57,566 nucleotides of DNA from Alphaproteobacteria bacterium (GTDB lineage: Bacteria > Pseudomonadota > Alphaproteobacteria > Rhizobiales > Xanthobacteraceae). The translations under genes and the position numbers were made by a program. Positions within the stretch are counted from its first letter, which is position 1, and each line of letters begins with the position of its first letter. The notes beneath the pieces are model-generated. The model saw only the letters and a program-made list of their open reading frames with translations, did no database searches and was not told the origin of the DNA. The DNA lies in assembly GCA_005885285.1 (NCBI GenBank), contig VAZG01000182.1, positions 1 to 57,566 on the forward strand, written 5' to 3'. Positions 25,401-32,880 of this stretch are shown in pieces.

Positions 25401-25992
25401 GCACGACGCGGCCATGCAGCATGCCCGGCACGCGCACGTCGTGAACGTAGACAGGTTCGCCGGTCGCTTTCGCGGGAAGATCGATGCGCGGCACCGACTG
25501 CCCGACGACGGTGTAGTTGCTGGCCGTCTTCACCGCAACGTCATCGGCCAGTTCAAGGTGGATGGCCTGGTCCGCGATCAGCTCGCCATAGCTGACGCTG
25601 CGGTTGTCCCTGCCGCGGATCAGGCCGTCTTCGATCGCAAGCTCTTCGGCCGCCAGTTCGAGCCGCTCGGCTGCGCGCGCGATCAAATATTGCCGCGCCT
25701 GTGCGGCGGCTTTGCGCAAGGGGACCGCCGTGACCTGGATCGTCTCGCTTGCAATGGTCGCACCCTGATCGGGCACCTGTGAGGTGTCGCCGAGTACGAC
25801 GACCACGCGCGCAAGGGACACGTCGAGTTCTTCGGCGACGATCTGCCCCAGCGCGGTGCGAATGCCGGTTCCGAGATCGACATGGCCGTTGTAGGCGGTG
25901 ACCGAACCGTCGGCTAATATCTTGACGAAGGTCTCGAACGCGCCATCCGAACTGGCGGGGCGAACAACCGACAGCATCCCCCGTGCCGCCAT
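22477..25992 (-). CDS. nicB: Nicotinate dehydrogenase-like large subunit: molybdopterin domain plus three c-type hemes
   Basis: A 1171-aa fusion. Residues ~1-720 are a xanthine-dehydrogenase-family molybdopterin subunit of the isoquinoline/nicotinate type (VDLGTGIRTALGQIVAEELD, GVGESASVPSAAAIANAIFD). A membrane helix follows at ~740-770. Then come three CxxCH heme sites: CAVCH at 797, CSACH at 943 and CAVCH at 1072. This order is that of NicB, which with NicA converts nicotinate to 6-hydroxynicotinate and passes electrons through cytochromes rather than FAD. The start ATG at 25992 overlaps the nicA stop. The neighbouring hydroxynicotinate reductase and NicR-like regulator support nicotinate; another N-heterocycle is possible. 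Confidence 0.85.
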   Translation of the reverse strand: MAARGMLSVVRPASSDGAFETFVKILADGSVTAYNGHVDLGTGIRTALGQIVAEELDVSLARVVVVLGDTSQVPDQGATIASETIQVTAVPLRKAAAQARQYLIARAAERLELAAEELAIEDGLIRGRDNRSVSYGELIADQAIHLELADDVAVKTASNYTVVGQSVPRIDLPAKATGEPVYVHDVRVPGMLHGRVVRPPYAGVDAGAFVGTSLIAVDEASVRNIPGLVAVVRIGDFVGVVAEREENAVKAASQLQLSWKPTPTLPDLKDIEIALRAHPSTPRKLLDKGDVDAAIAAAAKPMPRTYVWPYQMHGSIGPSCAVAEYQSARIRVWSGTQNPHILRADLALLIERPETEIEVIRLEAAGCYGRNCADDVTADALLLSRAVGRPVRVQLTREQEHAWEPKGTAQLMDVNGGLNADGSVAGYDFATSYPSNGAPTLALLLTGRVAPVPEVSEMGDRTAVPPYDYDHMRVVANDMPPIVRASWMRGVSALPNTFAHESYIDELATEAGVDPIEYRLRYLKDQRAINLVNAVAERAGWTPRPVRQEPVAEGDIVRGRGFAYALYVHGPFPGRPAAWSAWIADVAVNKATGDVSVTRVVAGQDAGLMINPDGVRHQIHGNVLQSTSRALMEEVSFDRHAVTSREWGAYPIISFPQLPKIDVLMLPRQDQPPMGVGESASVPSAAAIANAIFDATGVRFRELPFTPERILRGLRGEEPAATQALPAPAAPSDKWQNPFVRRRGVVATAAALCAAAIGIGAAVLPWRSIAPIARPDASVYSAATIARGQQLAALGDCAVCHTGASGVLNAGGRALETPFGAIYSTNITPDVDTGIGAWSYPAFERAMREGIHRDGRHLYPAFPYTHFARTTDADLQALYAYLMAQAPVRSDIPRNRLAFPFNLRPLMAGWNALFHQPDVFQSDPSKSEIWNRGAYLVEGLGHCSACHSPRNALGAEKQNAYLAGGFAEGWEAPALSSLSQAPIPWSENELYLYLRTGESRFHGVAAGPMAPVVKELAALPDQDIRAMAVYLASFSETAVDGPAELRLAARLEAASAVTVASSAGARLYLGACAVCHEPGGPPLFGSRPSLALNSNLHSTVPDNLIQVILHGIAQPVSSDLGYMPAFKDSMSDDQVAELVTYLRRQFAPDKAAWSDIHAAVGRLREQPLLRW

Positions 25993-26474
25993 CAGTGGTG
26001 CGCCTCGACGAGCAGACCCGCCGCGCGCATCGCCGCGCGCGCGATCTCGACATGCGCGCCGCACCGGCACAGATTGTAGCGCAGCGCTTGCAGGATTTCG
26101 GCTTCGGTTGGGTGTGGGTTGCGCATCAGCAGCGCCTTGGTGGTCATGATCATGCCGTTGAGGCAATAGCCGCACTGCGCGGCCTGCTCCTTGATGAAGG
26201 CGTCCTGCACCGGATCGGGCTGCGCGCGCGAGCCGAGGCCTTCGAGCGTCACGATGTCGCGCCCGGCGCAGCCTTGAATCGGAATCACGCATGAGCGCGC
26301 CGCTATGCCATCGATCAGCACCGTGCAGCTGCCGCACTCGCCGAGCCCGCAGCCATATTTCGGTCCGTTCAATTCGAGATCGTTGCGCAACACGTAAAGC
26401 AACGCAGTATCGGGAGCGGCATCAACGTCATGGATCCTGCCATTGACGGCGAGGCGGATCGTGGATTGCGTCAT
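25992..26474 (-). CDS. nicA: Nicotinate dehydrogenase-like small [2Fe-2S] subunit
   Basis: A 160-aa iron-sulfur subunit. The N-terminal plant-ferredoxin-type cluster uses CGLGECGSC (C42, C47, C50) and C62. The C-terminal four-helix cluster uses QCGYCLNGM and NLCRCGAH. Start ATG 26474 (MTQSTIRLAVNGRI) is where family homology begins; the frame extends to 26612 without support. Electron carrier between the molybdenum centre and the hemes of NicB. First gene of nicAB, divergent from the reductase operon, with a palindromic operator-like site at 26516-26531 just upstream. Confidence 0.9.
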   Translation of the reverse strand: MTQSTIRLAVNGRIHDVDAAPDTALLYVLRNDLELNGPKYGCGLGECGSCTVLIDGIAARSCVIPIQGCAGRDIVTLEGLGSRAQPDPVQDAFIKEQAAQCGYCLNGMIMTTKALLMRNPHPTEAEILQALRYNLCRCGAHVEIARAAMRAAGLLVEAHH

Positions 26475-26515
26475 CCTATAATTCCAGTTGTGCCTGGCGG
26501 AGATCCAGACAGTAC

Positions 26516-26531
26516 CGTTTGCATACAAACG
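26516..26531. promoter_or_regulatory. Operator-like palindrome near nicA
   Basis: CGTTTGCATACAAACG: an imperfect palindrome of the same design as 26666-26685 and 43101-43136 (consensus CGTTyGTATACrAACG). It lies 42 bp upstream of the nicA start. Confidence 0.6.
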
Positions 26532-26665
26532 TGCAAGCCGCGCGTTCCGCACTGCAACCATTTGCCCGGTTTGTGAACAGCGGCGCCAGGCAACCGAGGT
26601 TTTATTCGGCAACCGCGCGATTTCGCTGGGTCGGACGCTTGACAGGTTTTGGCTTCGCGCGCAGG

Positions 26666-26685
26666 ATCATTCGTATACGAACGAT
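26666..26685. promoter_or_regulatory. Operator-like palindrome ahead of hnr
   Basis: ATCATTCGTATACGAACGAT, whose core TTCGTATACGAA (26670-26681) is perfectly palindromic and identical to the core at 43106-43117 in front of the enamidase and fpr genes. It lies ~75 bp upstream of the reductase start. Probable MarR/NicR-type binding site. Confidence 0.7.
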
Positions 26686-26760
26686 AGGTCGGTCGGTACC
26701 GGTTAGCCGCATCCCCGGTCGATGCTGACTTGCAGACTTTGATATCTTGCGGGCTCTGAC

Positions 26761-28212
26761 ATGGTGACTGATACAGCGAACGCCGCCGTCGGCGACAAGA
26801 TCCGCTGCGATGCCTGCCCCGTGATGTGCTACATCAAGTCGGGCGCGGCCGGCGCCTGCGACCGCTACGCCAATCATGACGGAAAGCTCGTGCGCGTCGA
26901 TCCGCATATCGTGCTGGAACGAACGGTGTCGCATGGCGGACGGCTGGTGCCGTTCCAGGCCGGCGGCGATTGGGACGGCAAGATCGTCCACGAGCCCAGC
27001 ATGTTCGTCACCGCGATCGGTGCTGGTACTACTTATCCCGATTACAAGCCGGCGCCCTTTATCGTCTCCTCCGCGATAGAGGGCGTCGACATGGTCACGG
27101 TCGTGACCGAGGGCATCTTCAGCTATTGCGGCGTCAAGGTGAAGATCGACACTGATCGCCATCTCGGGCCCGAAACCGCAACCGTCCGCGCGCAGGGCGA
27201 GGCGGTCGGCCACGTCACGACCGGCGAATACGGCTCGCAGATGCTGTCGCTGGGCGGCGTGCATCATTTGACCGGCGGCTCCAAGAAAGAAGGCCGCGTC
27301 ACCTGCGACGCGCTGATGGACTTGAGCAACTGCAAGCCGGTTGAGCTGAGCATCGATGGCGGCGCCACCGTCGTGGTGCAGGCCGGCCATCCGCCTGTCG
27401 TCAACGGCGTTGCGGAGGAGCGCATGCGGGTGGGGTGTGGGTCGGCGACGATCGGCATGTTCGCCAAGCAATGGCACGGCAAGGTCGACGAAGTCGTCGT
27501 GGTGGATGACCACATCACGGGTGTGCTCAGTGAGCATCAGGCCGGCAAGCTCTTGGATATTCCCGATACCGGTATCAAGATGAAGGGACGGCGCTCGACG
27601 CCGGGACGCTATTTCCAGGTCGCCGAGCCCGGCACCGGCTGGGGCGGTACGAAAATCTCCGACCCGCTTTCCGTGTTGGGCCCGTTCGACCCCAAGACCG
27701 CGCGGCCCGGCATGACCATGCTGATGGTCTCGACGACTGGCGAACACGCGTCCTATTACCAGCTCGACGAGGCGCTGCACCCGATCGAAAAACAGATTCC
27801 ACTCGATCTCAAGCTGTCGGTCGAGCGCATCCAGGAGAATTGCGAGCCGGCGCTGTGCACGGTGTTGTTCATGGGTGGGGCGGGCGGTTCGCTGCGGGCC
27901 GGCGTCACCGACAATCCGGTGCGCCTGACGCGCTCGGTGAAGGACGCGTTGACGCGGGTCACCAGCGGCGGCGCGCCGGTCTATGTCTGGCCGGGCGGCG
28001 GCATCACGTTTATGGTCGATGTCACGCAAATGCCGGCAGGCGCCTTCGGTTACGTGCCGACCCCGGCGCTGGTCGCGCCGATCGAATTCACGCTGAAACT
28101 GTCGGATTACGCCGCGCTGGGCGGCCATATGGACTATGTGCGGCCACTGGCCTCCTTAAGGGACAGCGCCGAAATCCGCCCGATGCCCTACATGCCGGGA
28201 CGGCACGCATGA
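26761..28212 (+). CDS. hnr: 6-hydroxynicotinate reductase-like iron-sulfur flavoprotein
   Basis: A 483-aa protein of the 6-hydroxynicotinate reductase family, which reduces the pyridone ring to 1,4,5,6-tetrahydro-6-oxonicotinate using ferredoxin. An N-terminal cysteine cluster (KIRCDACPVMC, then C33) fits a [4Fe-4S] site. More cysteines occur near residues 122, 180 and 229. The E. barkeri enzyme has covalently bound flavin; here IDGGAT (T203) and CGSAT (T230) are weak look-alikes of flavinylation motifs. First gene of an operon with UPF0280 and AA_synth genes, overlapping the former by four bases. I assign it from family resemblance and context with nicAB and the enamidase. Confidence 0.75.
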   Translation: MVTDTANAAVGDKIRCDACPVMCYIKSGAAGACDRYANHDGKLVRVDPHIVLERTVSHGGRLVPFQAGGDWDGKIVHEPSMFVTAIGAGTTYPDYKPAPFIVSSAIEGVDMVTVVTEGIFSYCGVKVKIDTDRHLGPETATVRAQGEAVGHVTTGEYGSQMLSLGGVHHLTGGSKKEGRVTCDALMDLSNCKPVELSIDGGATVVVQAGHPPVVNGVAEERMRVGCGSATIGMFAKQWHGKVDEVVVVDDHITGVLSEHQAGKLLDIPDTGIKMKGRRSTPGRYFQVAEPGTGWGGTKISDPLSVLGPFDPKTARPGMTMLMVSTTGEHASYYQLDEALHPIEKQIPLDLKLSVERIQENCEPALCTVLFMGGAGGSLRAGVTDNPVRLTRSVKDALTRVTSGGAPVYVWPGGGITFMVDVTQMPAGAFGYVPTPALVAPIEFTLKLSDYAALGGHMDYVRPLASLRDSAEIRPMPYMPGRHA

Positions 28213-29117
28213 AGCGGCGTCCGCAAATCGCGCTTTTGGCTGACCGCAGGCGGCTGCATCTGCAGGATGGCCCGATCGATCTGATCGTCGAAGCCAAGGG
28301 AAAAGAGGTGGATGTGCAGGCTGCCTATCGGGCCGCGGCCCGCCGTTTCACCGGCCTGCTCGATGAACTCTGCGAAGAGCTCGGCGAATTGCGAAGGGCG
28401 GCCGATCCCGCGCTATGCACGCTGAAGGGCGTCGTGGCGCGCCGCATGCATGCGGCGGTGGCGCCCTTTGCTGGAGATTGCTTCATTACGCCGATGGCCG
28501 CAGTCGCAGGCTCCGTGGCTGAGGAGATCCTTGGCGCGATGCTGTGCGCATCGCAACTGACGCGCGCTTACGTCAATAATGGCGGCGACATTGCGTTGCA
28601 TCTTTGCGATGGCGAGCAGTTCACGGTCGGCTTGATGGATCGGCCGGATGGTCATGGCTTGTTGCGCACGATGATGATCCATGCCGACGATCCCGCTCGC
28701 GGCATCGCGACCAGCGGTCGCCATGGCCGCAGCTTTTCTCTCGGCATCGCCGATGCCGTGACCGTGGTGGCGCGAACCGCGTCGCAGGCCGATGCCGCTG
28801 CTACCATCATCGCCAATGCCGTCAACCTGCCCGGACATCCCGCCATTGTCCGGCGGCCTGCCAATGAGGTGCAACCCGACAGTGATCTCGGCGCACGGCT
28901 CGTCACCCGTGCTGTCGGTGAATTGTCAGATCACGAGATCGAGGAAGCGCTTGAAGCGGGTAACCAGTGCGCGCGCGAATTGCTCGGCGCCGGATTGATC
29001 GAAGGCGCCGCGCTGCGATTGCAGGGCGAGACCGTTGTCGTGGGAGCGCGAACGGTCGAGGCGCTCCAATCGCCGGAGCTTCACAATCGCGCGCTAGAGA
29101 ATGCGATGCATGATTGA
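28209..29117 (+). CDS. UPF0280 (ApbE-like fold) protein
   Basis: A 302-aa protein of the UPF0280 family, which shares the ApbE superfamily fold (ApbE attaches FMN to proteins). Visible blocks: CTLKGVVARRMHAAVAPFAG, AAVAGSVAEEILGAMLCASQ, the ApbE-like AYVNNGGDIALHL, and a GIATSGRHGRSFSLGIADAV segment that mirrors ApbE's TSG/H region near the active site. Start ATG 28209 overlaps the reductase stop, so translation is coupled. Since 6-hydroxynicotinate reductase carries covalent flavin in the characterised case, this protein may flavinylate it; that is inference. Confidence 0.85.
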   Translation: MKRRPQIALLADRRRLHLQDGPIDLIVEAKGKEVDVQAAYRAAARRFTGLLDELCEELGELRRAADPALCTLKGVVARRMHAAVAPFAGDCFITPMAAVAGSVAEEILGAMLCASQLTRAYVNNGGDIALHLCDGEQFTVGLMDRPDGHGLLRTMMIHADDPARGIATSGRHGRSFSLGIADAVTVVARTASQADAAATIIANAVNLPGHPAIVRRPANEVQPDSDLGARLVTRAVGELSDHEIEEALEAGNQCARELLGAGLIEGAALRLQGETVVVGARTVEALQSPELHNRALENAMHD

Positions 29118-29138
29118 TCGGAAAAGAGGCAGACAGCG

Positions 29139-29723
29139 ATGAGTGCCGTTATTCGCAAGATCGTCACGGTGGTCGAAGAGACGCATCTGGAGATGGGAAA
29201 GACCATTGCGCCGCCGACAAGACGGGCGGCGGCTATAGCCGTGATCGAAAACCCGTTTGCCGGCAGGTATGTCGAGGACCTCTCGCCCTTGATCGCCATC
29301 GGTGAGGAACTCGGCGAACTGCTCGCCAAAAAGGCCGTCGCAGCCCTCGGCATCGATGGCGCCAAAGTGCAAAGCTATGGCAAGGCCGCCGCCGTCGGTG
29401 AAAACGGCGAGCTCGAGCATGCGGCCGCGATCTTGCATCCCAAGATGGGTACGCCGGTGCGCAAGGTGTTGAGCAAGGGTGCGGCGCTGATCCCGTCGTC
29501 AAAAAAGCGAAGCGGCCCGGGAACGACGCTCGATATTCCGCTCGGGCACAAGGACGCGGCGTTCGTGCGCAGCCATTTCGACGGCATGGAAGTGCAGATC
29601 AATGACGCACCGCGCGCCAACGAGATCATGGTCGCGGTTGCCGTCACCGATAGCGGTCGGCCGTTACCGCGGGTCGGCGGTTTGACGGTCGCGGAAGTCA
29701 AGGGCGAGGACGGTTTAAGATAA
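29139..29723 (+). CDS. AA_synth-family protein (DUF1185)
   Basis: A 194-aa protein of the amino-acid-synthesis (PF06684) family, whose biochemical role is not established despite the name. Visible: ENPFAGRYVEDLSPLIAIGE at ~30-50, then GKAAAVGENGELEHAAAILH and KVLSKGAALIPSSKKRSGPG. Third gene of the reductase operon, 22 bp after UPF0280, with GAGGC upstream of ATG. Its position suggests an accessory or following step in N-heterocycle breakdown. Confidence 0.85.
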   Translation: MSAVIRKIVTVVEETHLEMGKTIAPPTRRAAAIAVIENPFAGRYVEDLSPLIAIGEELGELLAKKAVAALGIDGAKVQSYGKAAAVGENGELEHAAAILHPKMGTPVRKVLSKGAALIPSSKKRSGPGTTLDIPLGHKDAAFVRSHFDGMEVQINDAPRANEIMVAVAVTDSGRPLPRVGGLTVAEVKGEDGLR

Positions 29724-29747
29724 TTTCTTCAACAGTGGAGGGTATGG

Positions 29748-30950
29748 ATGCAACGGAGACATTTCCTGGGAGCGAGCCTGGCGATCGCACTTGCCGGTCT
29801 GACGAATACCGCCATGGCGCAAAGCGAGATCAAGATCGGCGAAATCAACAGCTACTCGCTGCTGCCCGCCTTCACCGAGCCGTATCGCAAAGGATGGCAG
29901 CTCGCGGTCGAGGAGATCAACGCCAGCGGCGGCATCAACGGCAAGAAGCTCGTCGTCGTCTCCAAGGACGACGGCGGCAAGCCGGCGGACGCGCAGACCG
30001 CCGCCAATGAGCTGGTGTCGAGCGAGAACGTCGCGATGCTCGCCGGCACCTTCCTGTCCAACATCGGTCTTGCCGTCAGCGACTTCGCCAACCAGAAGAA
30101 GGTCTTCTTCCTGGCCGCCGAGCCTCTGACCGACGCCATCACCTGGGCCAAGGGCAACCGCTACACCTTCCGCCTGCGTCCCTCGAACTACATGCAGGCG
30201 GCGATGCTGGCGGAAGCCGCCGCAAAGCTGCCGGCCAAGCGCTGGGCGACGATTGCGCCGAATTATGAATACGGCCAATCGGCGGTGGCAGTGTTCAAGA
30301 AATTGATGTCGGAGAAGCGGCCCGATATCCAATGGGTCGACGAGCAGTGGCCGCCGTTCGGCAAGATCGATGCAGGTCCGGTGGTGCAGGCGCTCGCGCA
30401 AGCCAATCCGGAAGCGATCCTCAACGTCACCTTCGGCGCCGACCTCGTCAAGTTCGTGCGCGAAGGCAATACCCGCGGCCTGTTCAAGGATCGCACCGTG
30501 GTTTCGTTCCTCACCGGCGAGCCGGAATATCTCGATCCGCTCAAGGAAGAGACGCCGGAGGGCTGGATCGTCACCGGCTATCCCTGGTACTCGATCAAAA
30601 CGCCGGAACATGACGCGTTCCTGAAAGCCTATCAGGCCAAGTATAATGACTATCCGCGGCTCGGCTCGATCGTCGGTTACCAGACCATCAAGTCGGCGGC
30701 GGCGATCCTCGCCAAGGCCAATTCGACCGACCCGGAGAAGCTGATCGCAGCAACCGAAGGCTTGTCGGTGGCCTCGCCGTTCGGCGAGATCACCTTCCGC
30801 AAAATCGATCACCAATCGACGCTCGGCGCCTTCGTTGGCAAGACCGCGCTGAAGGACGGCAAGGGCGTGATGGTGGATGCCGTCTATAAAAAAGGCTCCG
30901 ACTATCTGCCAAGCGATGCCGAAGTCGAAAAGCTGCGCCCGAAAGAGTGA
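29748..30950 (+). CDS. Liv-type ABC transporter substrate-binding protein
   Basis: A 400-aa periplasmic binding protein. A signal peptide (MQRRHFLGASLAIALAGLTN..AMA) precedes a type I periplasmic-binding fold: KIGEINSYSLLPAFTEPYRK, then SSENVAMLAGTFLSNIGLAV. GGAGGG lies upstream of ATG. Members bind branched-chain amino acids, amides or aromatic acids. Genomic position after the reductase genes points to nicotinate or a breakdown product. A palindromic repeat separates it from the permease gene. Confidence 0.92.
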   Translation: MQRRHFLGASLAIALAGLTNTAMAQSEIKIGEINSYSLLPAFTEPYRKGWQLAVEEINASGGINGKKLVVVSKDDGGKPADAQTAANELVSSENVAMLAGTFLSNIGLAVSDFANQKKVFFLAAEPLTDAITWAKGNRYTFRLRPSNYMQAAMLAEAAAKLPAKRWATIAPNYEYGQSAVAVFKKLMSEKRPDIQWVDEQWPPFGKIDAGPVVQALAQANPEAILNVTFGADLVKFVREGNTRGLFKDRTVVSFLTGEPEYLDPLKEETPEGWIVTGYPWYSIKTPEHDAFLKAYQAKYNDYPRLGSIVGYQTIKSAAAILAKANSTDPEKLIAATEGLSVASPFGEITFRKIDHQSTLGAFVGKTALKDGKGVMVDAVYKKGSDYLPSDAEVEKLRPKE

Positions 30951-30960
30951 GCGATGGAAT

Positions 30961-31092
30961 CCCTCGCCCCGCTCTTCGCGGGGAGAGGGTCGGGTGAGGG
31001 GACCCACCGCAGACTCGGACTCGCGGATAGTCCCCTTCACCCGGATTTGCTTCGCAGTCCGACCTCTCCCCGCAAGCGGGGCGGGGTGACCC
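30961..31092. repeat. Rhizobial palindromic intergenic repeat
   Basis: The left arm CGCCCCGCTCTTCGCGGGGA plus GAGGGTCGGGTGAGGGGA is mirrored by TCCCCTTCACCCGGATTTGC plus GACCTCTCCCCGCAAGCGGGGCGGGGTG. Elements of this kind are scattered between genes in Bradyrhizobium and Rhodopseudomonas. Here it separates the binding-protein and permease genes and could attenuate transcription between them. Confidence 0.75.
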
Positions 31093-31108
31093 AACCCGTG
31101 GACCGCCA

Positions 31109-32149
31109 ATGCCTTTTTACATCGTCCAGTTCCTGACGGGTCTTGCCAGCGCAGCGTCGCTGTTTCTGGTCGCCTCAGGACTGTCGATCATCTTCGGCGT
31201 GACGCGGATCGTGAATTTCGCGCATGGCGCATTCTATATGCTTGGCGCCTATGTCGCGTTCACGCTGACTGATCGCTTCTCCGGCGCGCTCGGGTTCTGG
31301 GGCGGCATCGTTGTCGCCGCACTGATCATTGCTGCGGTTGGCGTGCTGGTCGAGATGGCGCTGTTGCGGCGAATCTACCATTCGCCCGAATTGTTTCAAT
31401 TGCTCGCGACCTTTGGCCTGACCCTGATGGTCGAGGACCTCGTGGTGTTGATCTGGGGCCCGAGCGAATTGTTGGGCCGCCGCGCGCCCGGCTTCAAGGG
31501 CGCGGTCGATTTCTTCGGCCAGAATATCCCAAGCTATGATCTGTTCCTGATCGCGTTGGGTCCGATTGTGCTCGGCATCCTCTGGCTCTTGTTCCAGCGC
31601 ACCCGTTGGGGCGTTCTAGTCCGCGCCGCGACGCAGGACCGCGACATGGTGGCGGCGCTCGGCGTCAATCAGAAATGGCTGTTCACCAGCGTGTTTGCGG
31701 TCGGCGTATTTCTGGCGGCGCTCGGCGGTGCCTTGCAGATTCCACGCGATGCGGTGCATCACGCCATGGATCTGCGGATCATCGTCGATGTCTTCGTGGT
31801 GGTCGTGATCGGTGGGCTCGGCAGCATCATTGGCGCCTTTGTCGCGGCGGTGCTGGTATCGGAACTGAACGCGTTCGGCATCCTGATCTTCCCGAAGATA
31901 TCGATCATCCTGGTGTTCCTGGTGATGGCCGCAGTACTGATCGTGCGTCCTTGGGGCCTGTTCGGCAAACAGGAGGGGCCCGCGCGCCGCACACCGGGAT
32001 TGACCGTCAATCCGTGGCGTACGTTGACATCAGGCGAACAGCTCGCGGCGACAGCCGCATTGATCATCGCGGCGGCGCTGCCGCTCTTCAGCGGCAATTA
32101 CGCGCTCACCATCGGCTCGGAAATCCCAAGATGGCGGGCCTGCCGATGA
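31109..32149 (+). CDS. livH: Liv-type ABC permease: LivH domain fused to the start of LivM
   Basis: Residues ~1-290 are a full LivH permease (ASGLSIIFGVTRIVNFAHGA, VVVIGGLGSIIGAFVAAVLV, ending LIVRPWGLFGKQEG). Without a stop the frame runs into LivM-type sequence (SGEQLAATAALIIAAALPLF then SGNYALTIGSEI) and then ends abruptly in PRWRACR. Fused LivH-LivM permeases of ~620-640 aa exist in this group, so this appears to be the front of such a fusion, cut by a frameshift at about 32125-32135. LivH itself could still fold. Confidence 0.8.
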   Translation: MPFYIVQFLTGLASAASLFLVASGLSIIFGVTRIVNFAHGAFYMLGAYVAFTLTDRFSGALGFWGGIVVAALIIAAVGVLVEMALLRRIYHSPELFQLLATFGLTLMVEDLVVLIWGPSELLGRRAPGFKGAVDFFGQNIPSYDLFLIALGPIVLGILWLLFQRTRWGVLVRAATQDRDMVAALGVNQKWLFTSVFAVGVFLAALGGALQIPRDAVHHAMDLRIIVDVFVVVVIGGLGSIIGAFVAAVLVSELNAFGILIFPKISIILVFLVMAAVLIVRPWGLFGKQEGPARRTPGLTVNPWRTLTSGEQLAATAALIIAAALPLFSGNYALTIGSEIPRWRACR

Positions 32150-32880
32150 TCGTCTCGCTTCTTGTTGGCCCGCTGCTCGGGTGCTTTGGCGCGGCAGTGT
32201 TCGGCTTCTTCGCGGTTCAACTGTCCGGCGTCTATTTTGCGATGCTGACGCTGGCTTTTGCGCAGATCGTCTGGTCGATCGCGTTCCAGTGGGTCACGGT
32301 GACCGGCGGCGATAACGGCATCCTCGGTGTCTGGCCGGAAAAATGGGCGGCGAGCGCCTCGCATTTTTACTGGCTGTCGCTCGGCATCGCCGCGCTGACG
32401 GTCGTAGGCTTGCGGGTCGTCGTGTTTTCGCCGTTCGGCTTTGCATTGCGGGCGACGCGCGATTCGCCACTACGCAGCGAGTCCATCGGTATCGACGGCA
32501 AGCGCATCCAGTGGACCGCTTTCGTGATCGCGGGCACGGTCGCCGGCGTTGCCGGCGCGCTGTTTGCTTACCTTAAGGGCAGCGTGTTCCCCGATAGCCT
32601 CGGCATCTCGCTGTCGGTAGATGCGCTGGTGATGGTATTGCTTGGCGGCGTCGAGACGATCTCGGGCGCGGTGGTCGGCGCCATCGTCTACAAGGCGCTC
32701 AATATCTGGCTGGTGAGCCAGACCGATCTCTCCAAGCTGGTGCTTGGCGCGTTCATCGTGCTGATCGTGGTCGCCTTCCCCAAAGGCATCGTCGGCATGC
32801 TGGAGACGATCCGCAACCGCCGCCGCTCCTCTTCGTCAAAGTCGGCGCTGCTTGCCTCGCCAATCGAGACCGCCGAATGA
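32131..32880 (+). pseudogene. livM: LivM permease portion, separated by deletion and frameshift
   Basis: From ATG 32131 the frame reads MAGLPMIVSLLVGPLLGCFG, then FAVQLSGVYFAMLTLAFAQI and the transporter loop RATRDSPLRSESIGIDG, to 32880. It is a normal LivM C-terminal two-thirds. The conserved N-terminal membrane part with SFGHAAFFGLGAY, expected between ..TIGSEI of the preceding frame and this point, is missing: about 35-45 codons are gone and the frame is shifted. The 3' end overlaps livG by four bases as in intact operons. Either the permease is inactive or there is an assembly error. Confidence 0.7.

Noticed and set aside
26602..28128. A 508-codon minus-strand frame opposite hnr
   Set aside because: Antisense artefact; the plus-strand protein has the cysteine motif and operon overlaps.
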